From contig NZ_LZEW01000012.1 of NCBI RefSeq assembly GCF_001676155.1, positions 1 to 64,000 on the forward strand: a DNA stretch of 64,000 bases. The letters run 5' to 3'. Origin of the DNA: Morganella psychrotolerans. GTDB taxonomy: Bacteria > Pseudomonadota > Gammaproteobacteria > Enterobacterales > Enterobacteriaceae. Numbering within the stretch: position 1 is the first letter of the stretch; every line of letters starts with the position of its first letter. Positions 9,968-21,141 of the stretch are shown piece after piece. The notes under the pieces are model-generated. The model was not told where the DNA came from. It was given only the letters and a program-made list of their open reading frames with translations, and searched no databases. A program made the translations under genes and the position numbers.

Positions 9968-10984
9968 ATGCGTAAGTATTTAGCCGTTATTGTTATTCTG
10001 GTTTTAGGCGTCCTGTATGCCTCTGTCTTTGCTGTTCAACAGACAGAGCGCGGTATTGTGCTGCGCTTTGGTAAAGTTCTGCGTGACTCAGATAACAAAC
10101 CGATTGTGTATGAACCCGGTCTGCACCTGAAAGTGCCGTTTATTGAAACAGTTAAAATGCTGCCGGCCCGTATCCAGACGCTGGATATTCAGGCTGACCG
10201 TTTCTTAACCAACGAAAACAAAGACCTGATCGTCGATTCCTACCTGAAATGGCGGATCAGTGATTTCAGTCTGTATTACCTCGCAACAAACAGCGGTAAT
10301 ATTAATCAGGCAGAAAATCTTCTGAAACGTAAATTCAGTGACCGTCTGCGTTCTGAGTTTGGTCGTCTGAGTGTGAAAGAGATTGTGACGGACTCCCGTG
10401 GTACGTTAACAACAGAAGTTAAAAACGCACTGAATGAAGGTAGCTCGGGTAACGATCCTAAGGCAACTGATGCCGATAACGCGATTGCCGATGCAGCCGC
10501 CCGTGTTCAGGAAGAAACCAAAGGCGCACAGCTGCTGGTGGTGAATCCGAACAGTATGGCCGCGTTAGGTATTGAAGTAGTTGATGTCCGTATCAAGCAG
10601 ATTAACCTGCCGGCGGAAGTCTCTGAAGCTATTTTCCAGCGTATGCGTGCAGAGCGTGAAGCGGTTGCGCGTCGTCACCGTTCACAGGGTCTGGAAGAAG
10701 CGATGAAAATTCGTGCTATTGCAGATAAAACCCGTACTGAAATGTTGGCAGAGTCAGAGCGCCAGTCATTAACACTGCGTGGTGCCGGTGATGCGGAAGC
10801 GGCTAAATTGTTTGCTGATGCATTCAGTCAGGATCCGGATTTCTATGCCTTTATCCGAAGCCTGCGTGCCTACGAGCAAAGCTTTAAGTCCGGCGGTAAT
10901 GACATTATGGTGTTAAGCCCTGATACGGATTTCTTCCGTTATATGAAGGCTCCGACATCATTGCGTCCGGCGTCTGGTCAGTAA
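9968..10984 (+). CDS. hflC: FtsH protease modulator HflC
   Basis: Partner of HflK; the two alternate in the HflKC ring around FtsH, which is encoded at 43.4 kb in this window. The N-terminal signal-anchor helix is at residues 4-22, followed by an SPFH domain (QQTERGIVLRFGKV) and a long helical region. The 338 aa compare with 334 in E. coli. The 2-bp gap to hflK and the shared terminator at 11047 indicate a common transcript. Confidence 0.96.
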   Translation: MRKYLAVIVILVLGVLYASVFAVQQTERGIVLRFGKVLRDSDNKPIVYEPGLHLKVPFIETVKMLPARIQTLDIQADRFLTNENKDLIVDSYLKWRISDFSLYYLATNSGNINQAENLLKRKFSDRLRSEFGRLSVKEIVTDSRGTLTTEVKNALNEGSSGNDPKATDADNAIADAAARVQEETKGAQLLVVNPNSMAALGIEVVDVRIKQINLPAEVSEAIFQRMRAEREAVARRHRSQGLEEAMKIRAIADKTRTEMLAESERQSLTLRGAGDAEAAKLFADAFSQDPDFYAFIRSLRAYEQSFKSGGNDIMVLSPDTDFFRYMKAPTSLRPASGQ

Positions 10985-11046
10985 ATCCGGTGCCGCCCGG
11001 CGGCACGGATAAATCATCAGCATACTGATGATCGCAACAAATATAT

Positions 11047-11071
11047 AAAGCCCGCTTTCGCGGGCTTTATT
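11047..11071 (+). terminator. Rho-independent terminator after hflC
   Basis: A perfect 9-bp hairpin AAAGCCCGC/GCGGGCTTT with a 4-base loop, followed by a T-rich tract. It ends the hfl transcript before purA. Confidence 0.85.
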
Positions 11072-11114
11072 ATGTAAATTGCACAGCAGACATTTCAGAA
11101 TGTGAGAAAAAGTG

Positions 11115-12471
<1,357 letters not shown>

Positions 12472-12495
12472 GGTTTTTCAGACGAAACCAGTCAG

Positions 12496-12526
12496 GGCCG
12501 GGCATTATTGTCCGGCCTTTTGTTTT
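12496..12526 (+). terminator. Rho-independent terminator after purA
   Basis: Stem GGCCGGGC (12496-12503) pairs with GTCCGGCC (12510-12517), with one G-T wobble and loop ATTATT, followed by TTTTGTTTTTT. Confidence 0.9.
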
Positions 12527-12677
12527 TTGAGCGCCGGGCTTTCTGACACAGTTTGTTGCAGGAAATCCGGCGTTTTCAGTAACACTTTTTGCTTAATAAG
12601 CAAAAGAAACACATAATGATTATTCATTACATATCGTGTGATCCCCATATGGGATGACAGAACTTCCGGGGTAAAAT

Positions 12678-13106
12678 GTGCAGTTAACCAGTTTTACAGA
12701 TTATGGCTTACGTGCGCTAATCTATATGGCGTCACTTCCTGACGGCAAAATGACGAATATCACAGAAGTGACAGACGTCTATGGCGTGTCACGTAACCAT
12801 ATGGTCAAGATAATTAACCAATTGAGCCATTTAGGTTATGTCGAGGCGATCCGTGGCAAAAATGGCGGGATCCGCCTGGGAAAACCTGCTAATACTATAC
12901 GTATCGGTGAGGTTGTCCGTGCGCTGGAGCCATTGACCCTGGTGAACTGTAGCGGTGAATTTTGTCACATTACCCCGGCATGCCGGCTGAAATCGATTCT
13001 GGGCAAAGCTATCCGGGAATTTTTGCAGGAACTGGATAAACACACGCTCGCTGATATGGTGCAGGACAATCAGCATCTTTATAAATTGTTGCTGACGGAC
13101 AAATAG
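12678..13106 (+). CDS. nsrR: Nitric-oxide-sensing Rrf2 repressor NsrR
   Basis: Iron-sulfur repressor that loses DNA binding when NO attacks its cluster, releasing genes such as hmp. The Rrf2 winged helix starts [14 protein letters not shown], and the cluster cysteines are at C91, C96 and C102, the same positions as in E. coli. It begins with GTG at 12678, confirmed by alignment to the family N-terminus; the ribosome binding site is weak. Length is 142 aa (E. coli 141). It leads rnr by 29 bp, as in E. coli nsrR-rnr-rlmB. Confidence 0.96.
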   Translation: MQLTSFTDYGLRALIYMASLPDGKMTNITEVTDVYGVSRNHMVKIINQLSHLGYVEAIRGKNGGIRLGKPANTIRIGEVVRALEPLTLVNCSGEFCHITPACRLKSILGKAIREFLQELDKHTLADMVQDNQHLYKLLLTDK

Positions 13107-13135
13107 CGTCGGTCATGAAAACCACGGAGGACAAG

Positions 13136-15577
13136 ATGTCAGTGGAAAAACAATCAAACGACCCTTACCAGGAACGCGAAGCGGAAAAATATGATGCCCC
13201 GATCGCGAGCCGTGAATTTATTCTTGAAATTATCCGCAACCACACCAAACCGGTCAGCCGCGACGATCTCGCGCAGGAACTGGGGTTAACCGGAGAAGAA
13301 GCACAGGAAGCATTGCGCCGCCGTCTGCGCGCAATGGAGCGTGACGGACAGTTGGTCTTTACCCGCCGTCAATGCTACGCGCTGCCGGAACGCCTTGATT
13401 TAATTAAAGGAACCGTTATCGGACACCGCGATGGCTTTGGTTTCTTACGCGTTGAAGGACAGAAAGACGACCTGTTTATCGCACAAGATCAGATGAAGCT
13501 GTGCATGCACGGCGACGTTATCCTGGCGCAGGTGATGGGTGCCGACCGCAAAGGGCGCCGCGAAGCCCGTGTGGTACGCGTAACTGAACCGAAAACCGGC
13601 CAGATAGTCGGGCGTTACTTTATGGAAGAAGGCATGGGGTTTGTCGTACCTGATGACAGCCGCCTGAGCTTTGATATCCTGATCCCGAAAGAATCCATCA
13701 ACGGTGCCCGCATGGGTAACATCGTGGTGGTGGAACTGACCCGCCGCCCGGCCAAACGGGTACAGGCGCTCGGTGAAATCACTGAAGTACTGGGCGAAAA
13801 AATGGGCACCAGTATTGCCGTGGATATTGCCCTGCGCAAACATGATATTCCGTATACCTGGCCGGCTCAGGTTGAGCGTCAGGTGGCTGATGTCAGCGAA
13901 AATGTGCCGGAAGAAGCTAAAAAAGGGCGTGAAGATTTACGTGCGCTGCCATTAGTCACGATTGACGGCGAAGACGCCCGTGACTTTGATGATGCGGTTC
14001 ACTGTGAAGCTAAACGCGGCGGTGGCTGGCGTCTGTGGGTGGCGATTGCTGACGTAAGTTACTATGTGCGCCCGCAAACCGCGCTGGATGACGAAGCACG
14101 CAGCAGGGGTAACTCGGTATACTTCCCGTCCCAGGTTGTTCCGATGCTGCCGGAAGTGCTTTCTAACGGAGTCTGTTCACTGAACCCGCAGGTTGATCGC
14201 CTGTGTATGGTCTGTGAAATGACTATCTCATCAAAAGGTAAATTATCCGGTTACCGTTTCTTTGAAGCCGTGATGAGTTCCCACGCCCGCCTGACTTACA
14301 CCAAAGTATGGAAAATTCTTGAAGGGGATGAAGAGCTGCGTGAGCATTATGCGCCGCTGGTAAAACATCTCGAAGAACTGCATAAATTGTATAAAGCACT
14401 GGCGGAAGCACGTGATGAGCGTGGCGCGATTGCATTTGAATCAGAAGAAGCCAAATTTATCTTTAATGCAGAAAAACGGATCGATCGTATCGAGCCGGTG
14501 CAGCGTAATGATGCGCACAAACTGATTGAAGAGTGCATGATCATGGCGAACGTGGCAGCGGCAAGATTCGTTGAGAAAAACAACGAACCGGCACTGTACC
14601 GTGTCCATGACCGTCCGAAAGAAGAGAGCGTCGGTAATCTGCGGACCGTATTCAACGAGCTGGGACTGACCCTGCCGGGCGGACTGACACCGGAGCCGAA
14701 AGATTATGCGCAGGTCATGCGTGATGTGGCAGAGCGTCCTGACAGTGAACTGTTACAGACCATGCTGTTGCGCTCCATGAAGCAGGCAATTTACGACCCG
14801 GACAACCGTGGACACTTTGGCTTGGCGCTGCCGGCGTATGCGCACTTTACATCACCTATCCGTCGTTATCCGGATCTATCGTTACACCGCGCTATCAAAT
14901 ATCTGCTGGCAAAAGAGCAGGGTGAGAAACCATCCAAAACCGGCGCATGGCACTACGATATACCAGGCATGCTGCAACTGGGGGAACACACCTCCATGAC
15001 CGAGCGCCGCGCGGACGAAGCAACGCGTGATGTGGCAGACTGGCTGAAGTGTGACTTTATGCAGGATCAGGTCGGTAATGTATTCAAAGGGCTGATTACC
15101 AGTGTGACCGGTTTCGGGTTCTTTGTCCGTCTGAATGAGTTGTTTATTGATGGTCTGGTACACGTATCAACACTGGATAATGACTATTACCGCTATGATA
15201 ATGTCGGCCAGCGCCTGATTGGTGAGTCCTCAAATAATGTGTACCGCCTCGGTGATGAAGTTGAAATCCGCGTGGAAGCTGTACATATGGATGAGCGCAC
15301 GATTGATTTCGCATTGATTTCAAGCACGCGACGCGCCCGCAATGAAGGTAAAACCGCGAGAACCCGTGCGCGTACCGGTCAGACCGGTGATAAACGCCGC
15401 AGCGGGAAAAAAGACGACGTTACCCGTGAGAAAAACTTCGAGCCGGACAGTGCGTTCCGCAAGAAGAAAAAAGACGGTGACGCGCCGAAAGCACCAAAAA
15501 GCCCGAAATCACCCCGGACCAAAAAAATTGAAGCGAATATAAAGGCGAAGCGCGCGAAGAAAAAAGCCGCAAAATAA
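13136..15577 (+). CDS. rnr: Exoribonuclease R (RNase R)
   Basis: Processive 3'-5' exonuclease that degrades structured RNA and acts in trans-translation and rRNA quality control. The order is an N-terminal helix-turn-helix, cold-shock domains, the RNB catalytic domain with [14 protein letters not shown] (metal-binding Asp residues), an S1 domain (about 640-725), and a Lys/Arg-rich tail that aids duplex unwinding. I chose the ATG at 13136 because GGAGG lies at the right distance; an ATG at 13115 has none. The result is 813 aa, equal to E. coli. Confidence 0.96.
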   Translation: MSVEKQSNDPYQEREAEKYDAPIASREFILEIIRNHTKPVSRDDLAQELGLTGEEAQEALRRRLRAMERDGQLVFTRRQCYALPERLDLIKGTVIGHRDGFGFLRVEGQKDDLFIAQDQMKLCMHGDVILAQVMGADRKGRREARVVRVTEPKTGQIVGRYFMEEGMGFVVPDDSRLSFDILIPKESINGARMGNIVVVELTRRPAKRVQALGEITEVLGEKMGTSIAVDIALRKHDIPYTWPAQVERQVADVSENVPEEAKKGREDLRALPLVTIDGEDARDFDDAVHCEAKRGGGWRLWVAIADVSYYVRPQTALDDEARSRGNSVYFPSQVVPMLPEVLSNGVCSLNPQVDRLCMVCEMTISSKGKLSGYRFFEAVMSSHARLTYTKVWKILEGDEELREHYAPLVKHLEELHKLYKALAEARDERGAIAFESEEAKFIFNAEKRIDRIEPVQRNDAHKLIEECMIMANVAAARFVEKNNEPALYRVHDRPKEESVGNLRTVFNELGLTLPGGLTPEPKDYAQVMRDVAERPDSELLQTMLLRSMKQAIYDPDNRGHFGLALPAYAHFTSPIRRYPDLSLHRAIKYLLAKEQGEKPSKTGAWHYDIPGMLQLGEHTSMTERRADEATRDVADWLKCDFMQDQVGNVFKGLITSVTGFGFFVRLNELFIDGLVHVSTLDNDYYRYDNVGQRLIGESSNNVYRLGDEVEIRVEAVHMDERTIDFALISSTRRARNEGKTARTRARTGQTGDKRRSGKKDDVTREKNFEPDSAFRKKKKDGDAPKAPKSPKSPRTKKIEANIKAKRAKKKAAK

Positions 15578-15598
15578 TTGCCTTTAGTTCATTTTTTC

Positions 15599-15626
15599 CC
15601 CGGTGAGGCGGTAGCGCCTCACCGGG
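15599..15626. other. Strong hairpin between rnr and rlmB
   Basis: A perfect 12-bp inverted repeat, CCCGGTGAGGCG/CGCCTCACCGGG, with a 4-base loop. No T-tract follows (TATATTA), so it may be an RNA processing or stability element rather than a terminator. Confidence 0.6.
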
Positions 15627-15654
15627 TATATTATCCTGCAACAAACGGAACGTT

Positions 15655-16390
15655 ATGAGTGAAATTATTTATGGTATTCACGCCGTGGATGCCTTGCTGG
15701 CGAGTGATCCCAGCCGTTTTATTGAAGTCTATATCTTAAAAGGGCGCGAAGACCGCCGTCTTATCCCGGTTGCTCAGGCACTGGAAGCGGCCGGTATCCG
15801 TGTTCAGGTGGCAAACCGCCAGTGGATGGACAGCCAGGCTGAAGGTGGCGTGCATCAGGGTGTTATCGCTAAAGTTAAAGGCGGTCGTCAGTATCAGGAA
15901 CAGGATCTGCCGGATTTACTGGCAGAGCATGAAACACCTTTCCTGCTGGTGCTGGATGGCGTGACTGATCCGCACAATTTGGGTGCTTGTCTGCGTACTG
16001 CGGACGCTGCCGGTGTTCATGCCGTGATTATCCCGAAAGACCGCTCGGCGCAACTGAATGCGACAGTTAAAAAAAGTGGCATGTGGTGCGGCAGAAAGTG
16101 TTCCGCTGATCCGCGTGACCAATCTGGCCCGTACATTGCGCCAGCTGAAAGATGAAAATATCTGGATTGTCGGCACTGCAGGTGAAGCGACACACGATCT
16201 CTATCAGAGCAAGATGACCGGTCCTGTGGCGCTGGTCATGGGTGCGGAAGGCGAAGGTATGCGCCGCCTGACCCGCGACCTGTGCGATGAGCTGATCAGC
16301 ATCCCGATGGCGGGGGCGGTATCCTCTCTGAATGTCTCTGTGGCAACGGGTGTGTGTCTGTTTGAAGCCGTACGCCAGCGCGGAAAATAA
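15655..16390 (+). pseudogene. rlmB: 23S rRNA 2'-O-methyltransferase RlmB, frameshifted
   Basis: SpoU-family enzyme that methylates the ribose of G2251 in 23S rRNA. The first frame covers about 140 residues and the second frame (from about 16070) covers the rest, including [10 protein letters not shown] and [10 protein letters not shown], the SAM-binding knot. The break is in a run of seven A at 16069-16075; the E. coli protein reads [15 protein letters not shown], which needs six A here. With one A removed the gene encodes 244 aa (E. coli 243) with no other damage. A sequencing error is the simplest reading; a real loss or transcript slippage cannot be excluded. Confidence 0.93.
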
Positions 16391-16412
16391 TCGCGCACCG
16401 CGAACTATTGCC

Positions 16413-16441
16413 TTGTCTTTTGCATCGGGCGTGGGTATAGT
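16413..16441 (+). promoter_or_regulatory. Sigma-70 promoter of the rpsF operon
   Basis: TTGTCT (16413-16418), a 17-base spacer, and TATAGT (16436-16441). It sits about 100 bp before rpsF, leaving room for a structured leader. Confidence 0.7.
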
Positions 16442-16447
16442 TATGCG

Positions 16448-16540
16448 TCAAATTTTTCAGCCGCACTTAAACAAGTTCCTTGCCTCTCAGGGTTGCGGTT
16501 GCCCGGACTGGAGGCTAATAATCCGTAAGGAGCACTACTA
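16448..16540 (+). promoter_or_regulatory. rpsF leader, probable S6:S18 autoregulatory element
   Basis: The leader has a helix that can pair CCTC (16471 on) with GAGG before the start codon, around the block GGTTGCGGTTGCCCGGAC. E. coli and many bacteria bind the S6:S18 complex to a bulged CCG motif in this leader to repress translation. The match is from memory of the E. coli leader, so the call is moderate. Confidence 0.5.
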
Positions 16541-16930
16541 ATGCGTCATTACGAAATCGTCTTTATGGTTCATCCGGACCAGAGCGAACAAGTACCGGCA
16601 ATGATCGAGCGTTACAAAACTGCTATTACTAATGCAGAAGGTCAGATCCATCGTCTCGAAGACTGGGGTCGTCGCCAACTGGCTTACCCAATCAACAAAC
16701 TGCACAAAGCTCACTACGTTCTGCTGAACGTTGAAGCACCGCAGGAAGTGATTGACGAGCTGGAAACTATTTTCCGCTTCAATGATGCCGTTATCCGCAG
16801 CATGGTTATGCGCGTTAAGCACGCGGTGACTGAACCTTCTCCGATGGTTAAAGCGAAAGACGAACGTCGCCCGCGCGACATGTCTGACGACATTGAAGAA
16901 AATGATGAAGCTGAGGAAACTGAAGAGTAA
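16541..16930 (+). CDS. rpsF: 30S ribosomal protein S6
   Basis: Small-subunit protein of the central platform, bound with S18. The typical start [19 protein letters not shown] is followed by a beta-alpha-beta fold, and the tail is acidic ([14 protein letters not shown]), the region that RimK extends with glutamate in E. coli. The 129 aa compare with 131. It is the first gene of rpsF-priB-rpsR-rplI, with AAGGAG before the ATG. Confidence 0.98.
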   Translation: MRHYEIVFMVHPDQSEQVPAMIERYKTAITNAEGQIHRLEDWGRRQLAYPINKLHKAHYVLLNVEAPQEVIDELETIFRFNDAVIRSMVMRVKHAVTEPSPMVKAKDERRPRDMSDDIEENDEAEETEE

Positions 16931-16935
16931 TAACG

Positions 16936-17485
<550 letters not shown>

Positions 17486-17515
17486 TCGGCACCGTCCATT
17501 TAAGAGGATAAGGTA

Positions 17516-17965
17516 ATGCAAGTTATTCTGCTTGATAAAGTAGCGAACCTGGGTAGCCTGGGTGACCAAGTAAATGTTAAGTCTGGTTATGCACGTAACT
17601 TCTTAGTACCGCAAGGTAAAGCTGTTCCTGCAACCAAGAAAAATATCGAATTCTTCGAAGCACGCCGCGCAGAACTGGAAGCTAAATTAGCTGACGTTCT
17701 GGCAGCAGCTCACGCTCGTGCAGAGAAAATCAATGCCCTGGGCGTTGTGACTCTCTCTTCTAAAGCGGGTGACGAAGGCAAATTATTCGGTTCTGTCGGT
17801 ACTCGTGACATCGCTGATGCTGTAACTGCAGCTGGTGTTGATATCGCGAAAAGCGAAGTTCGTCTGCCTAACGGCGTTCTGCGTACTCTGGGTGATCATG
17901 AAGTTCACTTCCAGGTTCACAGTGACGTGTTTGCAGAACTGAATGTGAAGATTGTTGCTGAGTAA
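17516..17965 (+). CDS. rplI: 50S ribosomal protein L9
   Basis: Elongated protein at the base of the L1 stalk that influences frame maintenance. It has two globular domains joined by a long helix (residues about 40-75, [21 protein letters not shown]). The N-terminal signature [19 protein letters not shown] is typical. Length is 149 aa, as in E. coli. It is the last gene of its operon and is followed by a strong terminator. Confidence 0.99.
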   Translation: MQVILLDKVANLGSLGDQVNVKSGYARNFLVPQGKAVPATKKNIEFFEARRAELEAKLADVLAAAHARAEKINALGVVTLSSKAGDEGKLFGSVGTRDIADAVTAAGVDIAKSEVRLPNGVLRTLGDHEVHFQVHSDVFAELNVKIVAE

Positions 17966-17997
17966 TCTCTGATTACGATGTAAACATCTTTGAAAGA

Positions 17998-18024
17998 CGC
18001 TGGCTCAGGCCAGCGTTTTTTTTT
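17998..18024 (+). terminator. Rho-independent terminator after rplI
   Basis: Stem CGCTGGC/GCCAGCG with loop TCAG, followed by nine T. Confidence 0.93.
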
Positions 18025-18051
18025 ATGTTTTACATCATAAAGGCTTTTACA

Positions 18052-18651
18052 TCATGAACGGCGGTAACTGCCGTCTTTCTGGCGTTTAAAGGTCACGGAC
18101 TGTCCGCTGGTCTTATCAATTGTCAGCTCTGTAATCGCTTTGTCTTTCCCCCGGATAACCCGTATTTTATCTCCTGCCTCAACCTGGTTCAGCGGCTTTT
18201 GCGCCCCTTCAACGGCGGTCATCCGGAATAAATCATCAACCGGTAACCCGTTATTACGGAAAACCTGCGCGATTGTCTGTCCTTTTTTTACCGTAAACCG
18301 CTGCGCTACAAGCGGAGCATCCTGTGCAGCTGTAACGACAGGTGCTGTTTCTGTGATGACCGGTGGCAGTTCTGCCGGGAGTTGTGGTACCGGATCCTGA
18401 GCCTGAGCAACAGGCGGCAGGTTATCATCCTGTGGCAGGGTATTTTCTGTTGTGCCCTGTGTGTCGGTAAGCTGACGCTGTGCCATCAGGTCACCCAGCG
18501 GATCATCCTGTACCGGTGGTGTCAGACCGATAGTCTGTGGCGGAGATGTCACCGGCGGTTTGGGTGCGGATGGCCATAAAAACAGCACAATAATAACAAT
18601 CAGCGCGATGGCGGCGATGGTATAAAGATGGAATTTGGGCAGTAACCGCAT
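18052..18651 (-). CDS. ytfB: OapA/YtfB-family cell-envelope protein
   Basis: 199 aa with a single membrane helix at residues 11-27, a Pro/Gln-rich linker (about 30-110) and a C-terminal LysM-like OapA domain starting RFTVKKGQTIAQVFRNN. E. coli YtfB localises to the division septum and binds glycans through this domain; Haemophilus OapA affects colony opacity and adherence. It lies between rplI and fklB in the opposite direction, the same place as E. coli ytfB. The linker is poorly conserved, so specific function is inferred from family and position. Confidence 0.88.
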   Translation of the reverse strand: MRLLPKFHLYTIAAIALIVIIVLFLWPSAPKPPVTSPPQTIGLTPPVQDDPLGDLMAQRQLTDTQGTTENTLPQDDNLPPVAQAQDPVPQLPAELPPVITETAPVVTAAQDAPLVAQRFTVKKGQTIAQVFRNNGLPVDDLFRMTAVEGAQKPLNQVEAGDKIRVIRGKDKAITELTIDKTSGQSVTFKRQKDGSYRRS

Positions 18652-18915
18652 AGTATTTCCCCGCTATTGTGCATGCGTTATAATCATCAGACGTTCTTTC
18701 AGTGTAGCAGTCGCCTCCCTGAAATTATTCGGAATTAGTCCTGTTTTATAATTTGTTTCCTGTGTTTATACCCGATGCTGTTCAGGACGCAGGCAGGTTT
18801 AATGAATAAGGACATGTCTGTTGGCTGTTGCATCAGCTTTCACTGATAATCGGGTTTACCGGGGTACATGCTGCTGTTATGCTTGTCCGTCTTACTTATT
18901 AATCAGGTATCTCTC

Positions 18916-19536
18916 ATGACACAACCGACTTTTGACACGATGGAAGCACAGGCAAGCTACGGAATTGGCTTACAAATCGGCCAGCAATTACAGGAATCCG
19001 GACTGAGCGGATTAGTACCGGAAGCGATTCTTGCCGGTATCACTGACGCATTAGCCAATAATCAGCCTGCTGTCGCGGTTGATGTTCTTCATCGTGCCCT
19101 GCGTGAAATGCATGAGCGTGCTGATGCTGTCCGCAATGAAATGCAGGCAGAGCTGGTAAAAGATGGCATGCGCTTTCTGGAAGAGAACGCAAAGAAAGAA
19201 GGTGTTTCATCCACTGAGAGCGGTTTACAGTTCTCTGTTATCACTCAGGGTGATGGTCCGATTCCGGCGCGCACTGACCGTGTCCGCGTCCACTATACCG
19301 GTCGTCTGACTGACGGCACTGTGTTTGACAGCTCTGTACAGCGCGGTGAGCCGGCTGAATTCCCGGTCAATGGCGTGATCGCAGGCTGGATCGAAGCACT
19401 GACCCTGATGCCGGTTGGTTCTAAATGGGAACTGTATATCCCGAGCAACCTGGCTTACGGTGAGCGTGGTGCCGGTGCTTCTATCCCGCCATACAGCACA
19501 CTGGTCTTTGAAGTTGAGCTGTTAGAGATCCTGTAA
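18916..19536 (+). CDS. fklB: Peptidyl-prolyl isomerase FklB (FKBP22)
   Basis: FKBP-type prolyl isomerase. The N-terminal helical dimerisation domain (about 1-90) is followed by the FKBP domain (about 110-206) with [27 protein letters not shown] and [12 protein letters not shown]. The ATG at 18916 gives [12 protein letters not shown] and 206 aa, the E. coli length; a longer in-frame start upstream has no family similarity. There is no signal peptide, so it is cytosolic. Confidence 0.96.
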   Translation: MTQPTFDTMEAQASYGIGLQIGQQLQESGLSGLVPEAILAGITDALANNQPAVAVDVLHRALREMHERADAVRNEMQAELVKDGMRFLEENAKKEGVSSTESGLQFSVITQGDGPIPARTDRVRVHYTGRLTDGTVFDSSVQRGEPAEFPVNGVIAGWIEALTLMPVGSKWELYIPSNLAYGERGAGASIPPYSTLVFEVELLEIL

Positions 19537-19570
19537 GTACGGATTGTGTTACCAAAAGCAGAATATTCGA

Positions 19571-19600
19571 AATGGCCGGTTTTCACCGGCCATTTTTGTT
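19571..19600 (+). terminator. Rho-independent terminator after fklB
   Basis: Perfect 10-bp stem AATGGCCGGT/ACCGGCCATT with a 4-base loop and a T-rich 3' side. Confidence 0.9.
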
Positions 19601-19679
19601 TCTATACTCAAGTTTCAGATCTCCGGAGACGTGAATAGAATAGCGCGGCTCACTAACCGTTCTGTGAAAGAGGTGAAGG

Positions 19680-20420
19680 ATGCTCAATCAAATTTGTCAC
19701 CTGGCCCGGCGGGCGGGCGAGGCTATCATGGATATTTATCATCATCCCGACACGATGAATATTTCAGCCAAGGCGGATAACTCGCCGCTGACCGCCGCCG
19801 ATCTCGCGGCACATCATATTATCCTGCAAGAACTGACGGCACTGACCCCGGATATCCCGGTGCTCTCTGAGGAAGATCCGCAAGCCTGGTCTGAACGTCA
19901 GCACTGGACACAATACTGGCTGGTGGATCCCCTCGACGGCACAAAAGAATTTATCAGCCGTAACGGGGAATTCACGGTAAATATTGCGCTGATAAGTGAT
20001 GGTGTTCCGGTCATGGGGGTGGTGTATGCCCCGGTGACGGATGTGCTCTATTTTGCAGAAGGACCGCGCGCCTGGCGTGAACGTGGCGGGCAGCAGATGC
20101 AGATTAAAGTGATAAATGCCGAATTACCGATGGTGGTTATCAGCCGTTCCCATCAGGATGATGAGCTGGCGGATTACCTGGCGCAACTGGGGCCGCATGA
20201 AACACAGGCAATTGGTTCATCCCTGAAATTCTGCCTGGTGGCGGAGGGGAAAGCACAGTTGTATCCGCGCTTTAACCCGACCCATATCTGGGATACCGCA
20301 GCCGGTCATGCAGTTGCGTTGGCAGCGGGTGCGCACATCACTGACTGGAATGGCAAGACTCTCGATTATACACCGCGTGAATCGATGATTAACCCGGGAT
20401 TTCGCGTCAGCAGTTTCTGA
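19680..20420 (+). CDS. cysQ: 3'(2'),5'-bisphosphate nucleotidase CysQ
   Basis: Lithium-sensitive, magnesium-dependent phosphatase that converts PAP to AMP and so relieves a toxic by-product of sulfate assimilation. The inositol-monophosphatase-family metal motifs are [15 protein letters not shown] and WDTAAGHAV. It is 246 aa, identical to E. coli length. In E. coli it lies near ytfK/ytfL but is separated from fklB by cycA to cpdB; those genes are absent here. Confidence 0.96.
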   Translation: MLNQICHLARRAGEAIMDIYHHPDTMNISAKADNSPLTAADLAAHHIILQELTALTPDIPVLSEEDPQAWSERQHWTQYWLVDPLDGTKEFISRNGEFTVNIALISDGVPVMGVVYAPVTDVLYFAEGPRAWRERGGQQMQIKVINAELPMVVISRSHQDDELADYLAQLGPHETQAIGSSLKFCLVAEGKAQLYPRFNPTHIWDTAAGHAVALAAGAHITDWNGKTLDYTPRESMINPGFRVSSF

Positions 20421-20437
20421 CCACCATTTGATCTCTG

Positions 20438-20491
20438 AAAAGCCCGTGTAATATGCATGGTTATGCAAATTACACGGGCTTTTTTTTGTTT
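20438..20491 (+). terminator. Rho-independent terminator after cysQ
   Basis: 15-bp perfect stem AAAAGCCCGTGTAAT (20438-20452) with ATTACACGGGCTTTT (20469-20483), then further T. Confidence 0.92.
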
Positions 20492-20860
20492 AGTAAGAAT
20501 ACGCGGTATATCATTTATTGATTAAGTTCTTACGCTTTTTATTATTTATAAAAGTTATAATAATTATAAGGTTATTGTTTATATATCATATTGTGATGCA
20601 GTATGTTTCTGGTGTGATGAAGATCTATTTTCTTATGGTTTTGTGAAGTACATCGTAGCAGTATGTCATTTTATGTAAAAATAGTGATTAAAACACATGA
20701 TTAGTGAACCCCTGATGAGGATTCTGGTCTACCCTGTAATGCATACCCAACGTCATTCAAGATGCAGCCAACGAACCTGCAGTTTGAATGAATAAGGGTA
20801 TAAAGGTGATGTCAGTAATTTTACCTGTAACCGAAAGGTAAAGGGGAGGACATAAGAGTG
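20492..20860. other. AT-rich intergenic region before ytfK
   Basis: About 370 bp without an ORF. The first 250 bp are strongly AT-rich and show no motif I can name with confidence. The rest holds the short palindromic repeat at 20742-20802 and the ytfK ribosome binding site GGAGG at 20845-20849. Confidence 0.6.
20742..20802. repeat. Palindromic intergenic repeat, internally deleted copy
   Basis: Starts ATACCCAACGTCATTCA and ends TTGAATGAATAAGGGTATA. It shares both ends with the 126-bp element at 32712-32837. The right 39 bases are identical, and about 65 central bases are missing, with the junction at a GC dinucleotide. Confidence 0.85.
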
Positions 20861-21064
20861 ATGAAGATTTTTGCCCGTTACAACCCGTCTCAGATAGCGC
20901 GCTATGTGAAAACATTGTTCCGTGGTCGGCTGTATATACAGGGAATGGGAGCGTTCGAGTTTGATTACGGTAAGATTTTACCGCCGAAAGTCAGAGATAA
21001 ACGTCATCTGAGCGCAATGAGTGAGATTAATCAGCAGGTATTGTTGCTGCAGGCGCAATTTTAG
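20861..21064 (+). CDS. ytfK: YtfK, stringent-response modulator
   Basis: 67-aa protein matching E. coli YtfK (68 aa) in [26 protein letters not shown] and [12 protein letters not shown]. In E. coli YtfK binds SpoT and tips it toward ppGpp synthesis under phosphate or fatty-acid starvation. A GTG at 20858 immediately precedes the ATG at 20861; the GGAGG at 20845-20849 is 8 bases from the GTG and 11 from the ATG, so the start is uncertain by one codon. It is divergent in order but close to paeA, as in E. coli. Confidence 0.92.
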   Translation: MKIFARYNPSQIARYVKTLFRGRLYIQGMGAFEFDYGKILPPKVRDKRHLSAMSEINQQVLLLQAQF

Positions 21065-21141
21065 CCGCATTAACAATACCTGATGAAAAATAAGGGTTGG
21101 TTTTACGGCTGTTGACCGCGGGTATCCGGTGTTACGTCAGA

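Noticed and set aside
15599-15626. A Rho-independent terminator between rnr and rlmB
   Set aside because: The hairpin is strong but no T-tract follows it.
16058-16390. A separate gene starting at ATG 16058 (second rlmB frame)
   Set aside because: Its product continues the RlmB sequence exactly from the first frame, so it is one broken gene.
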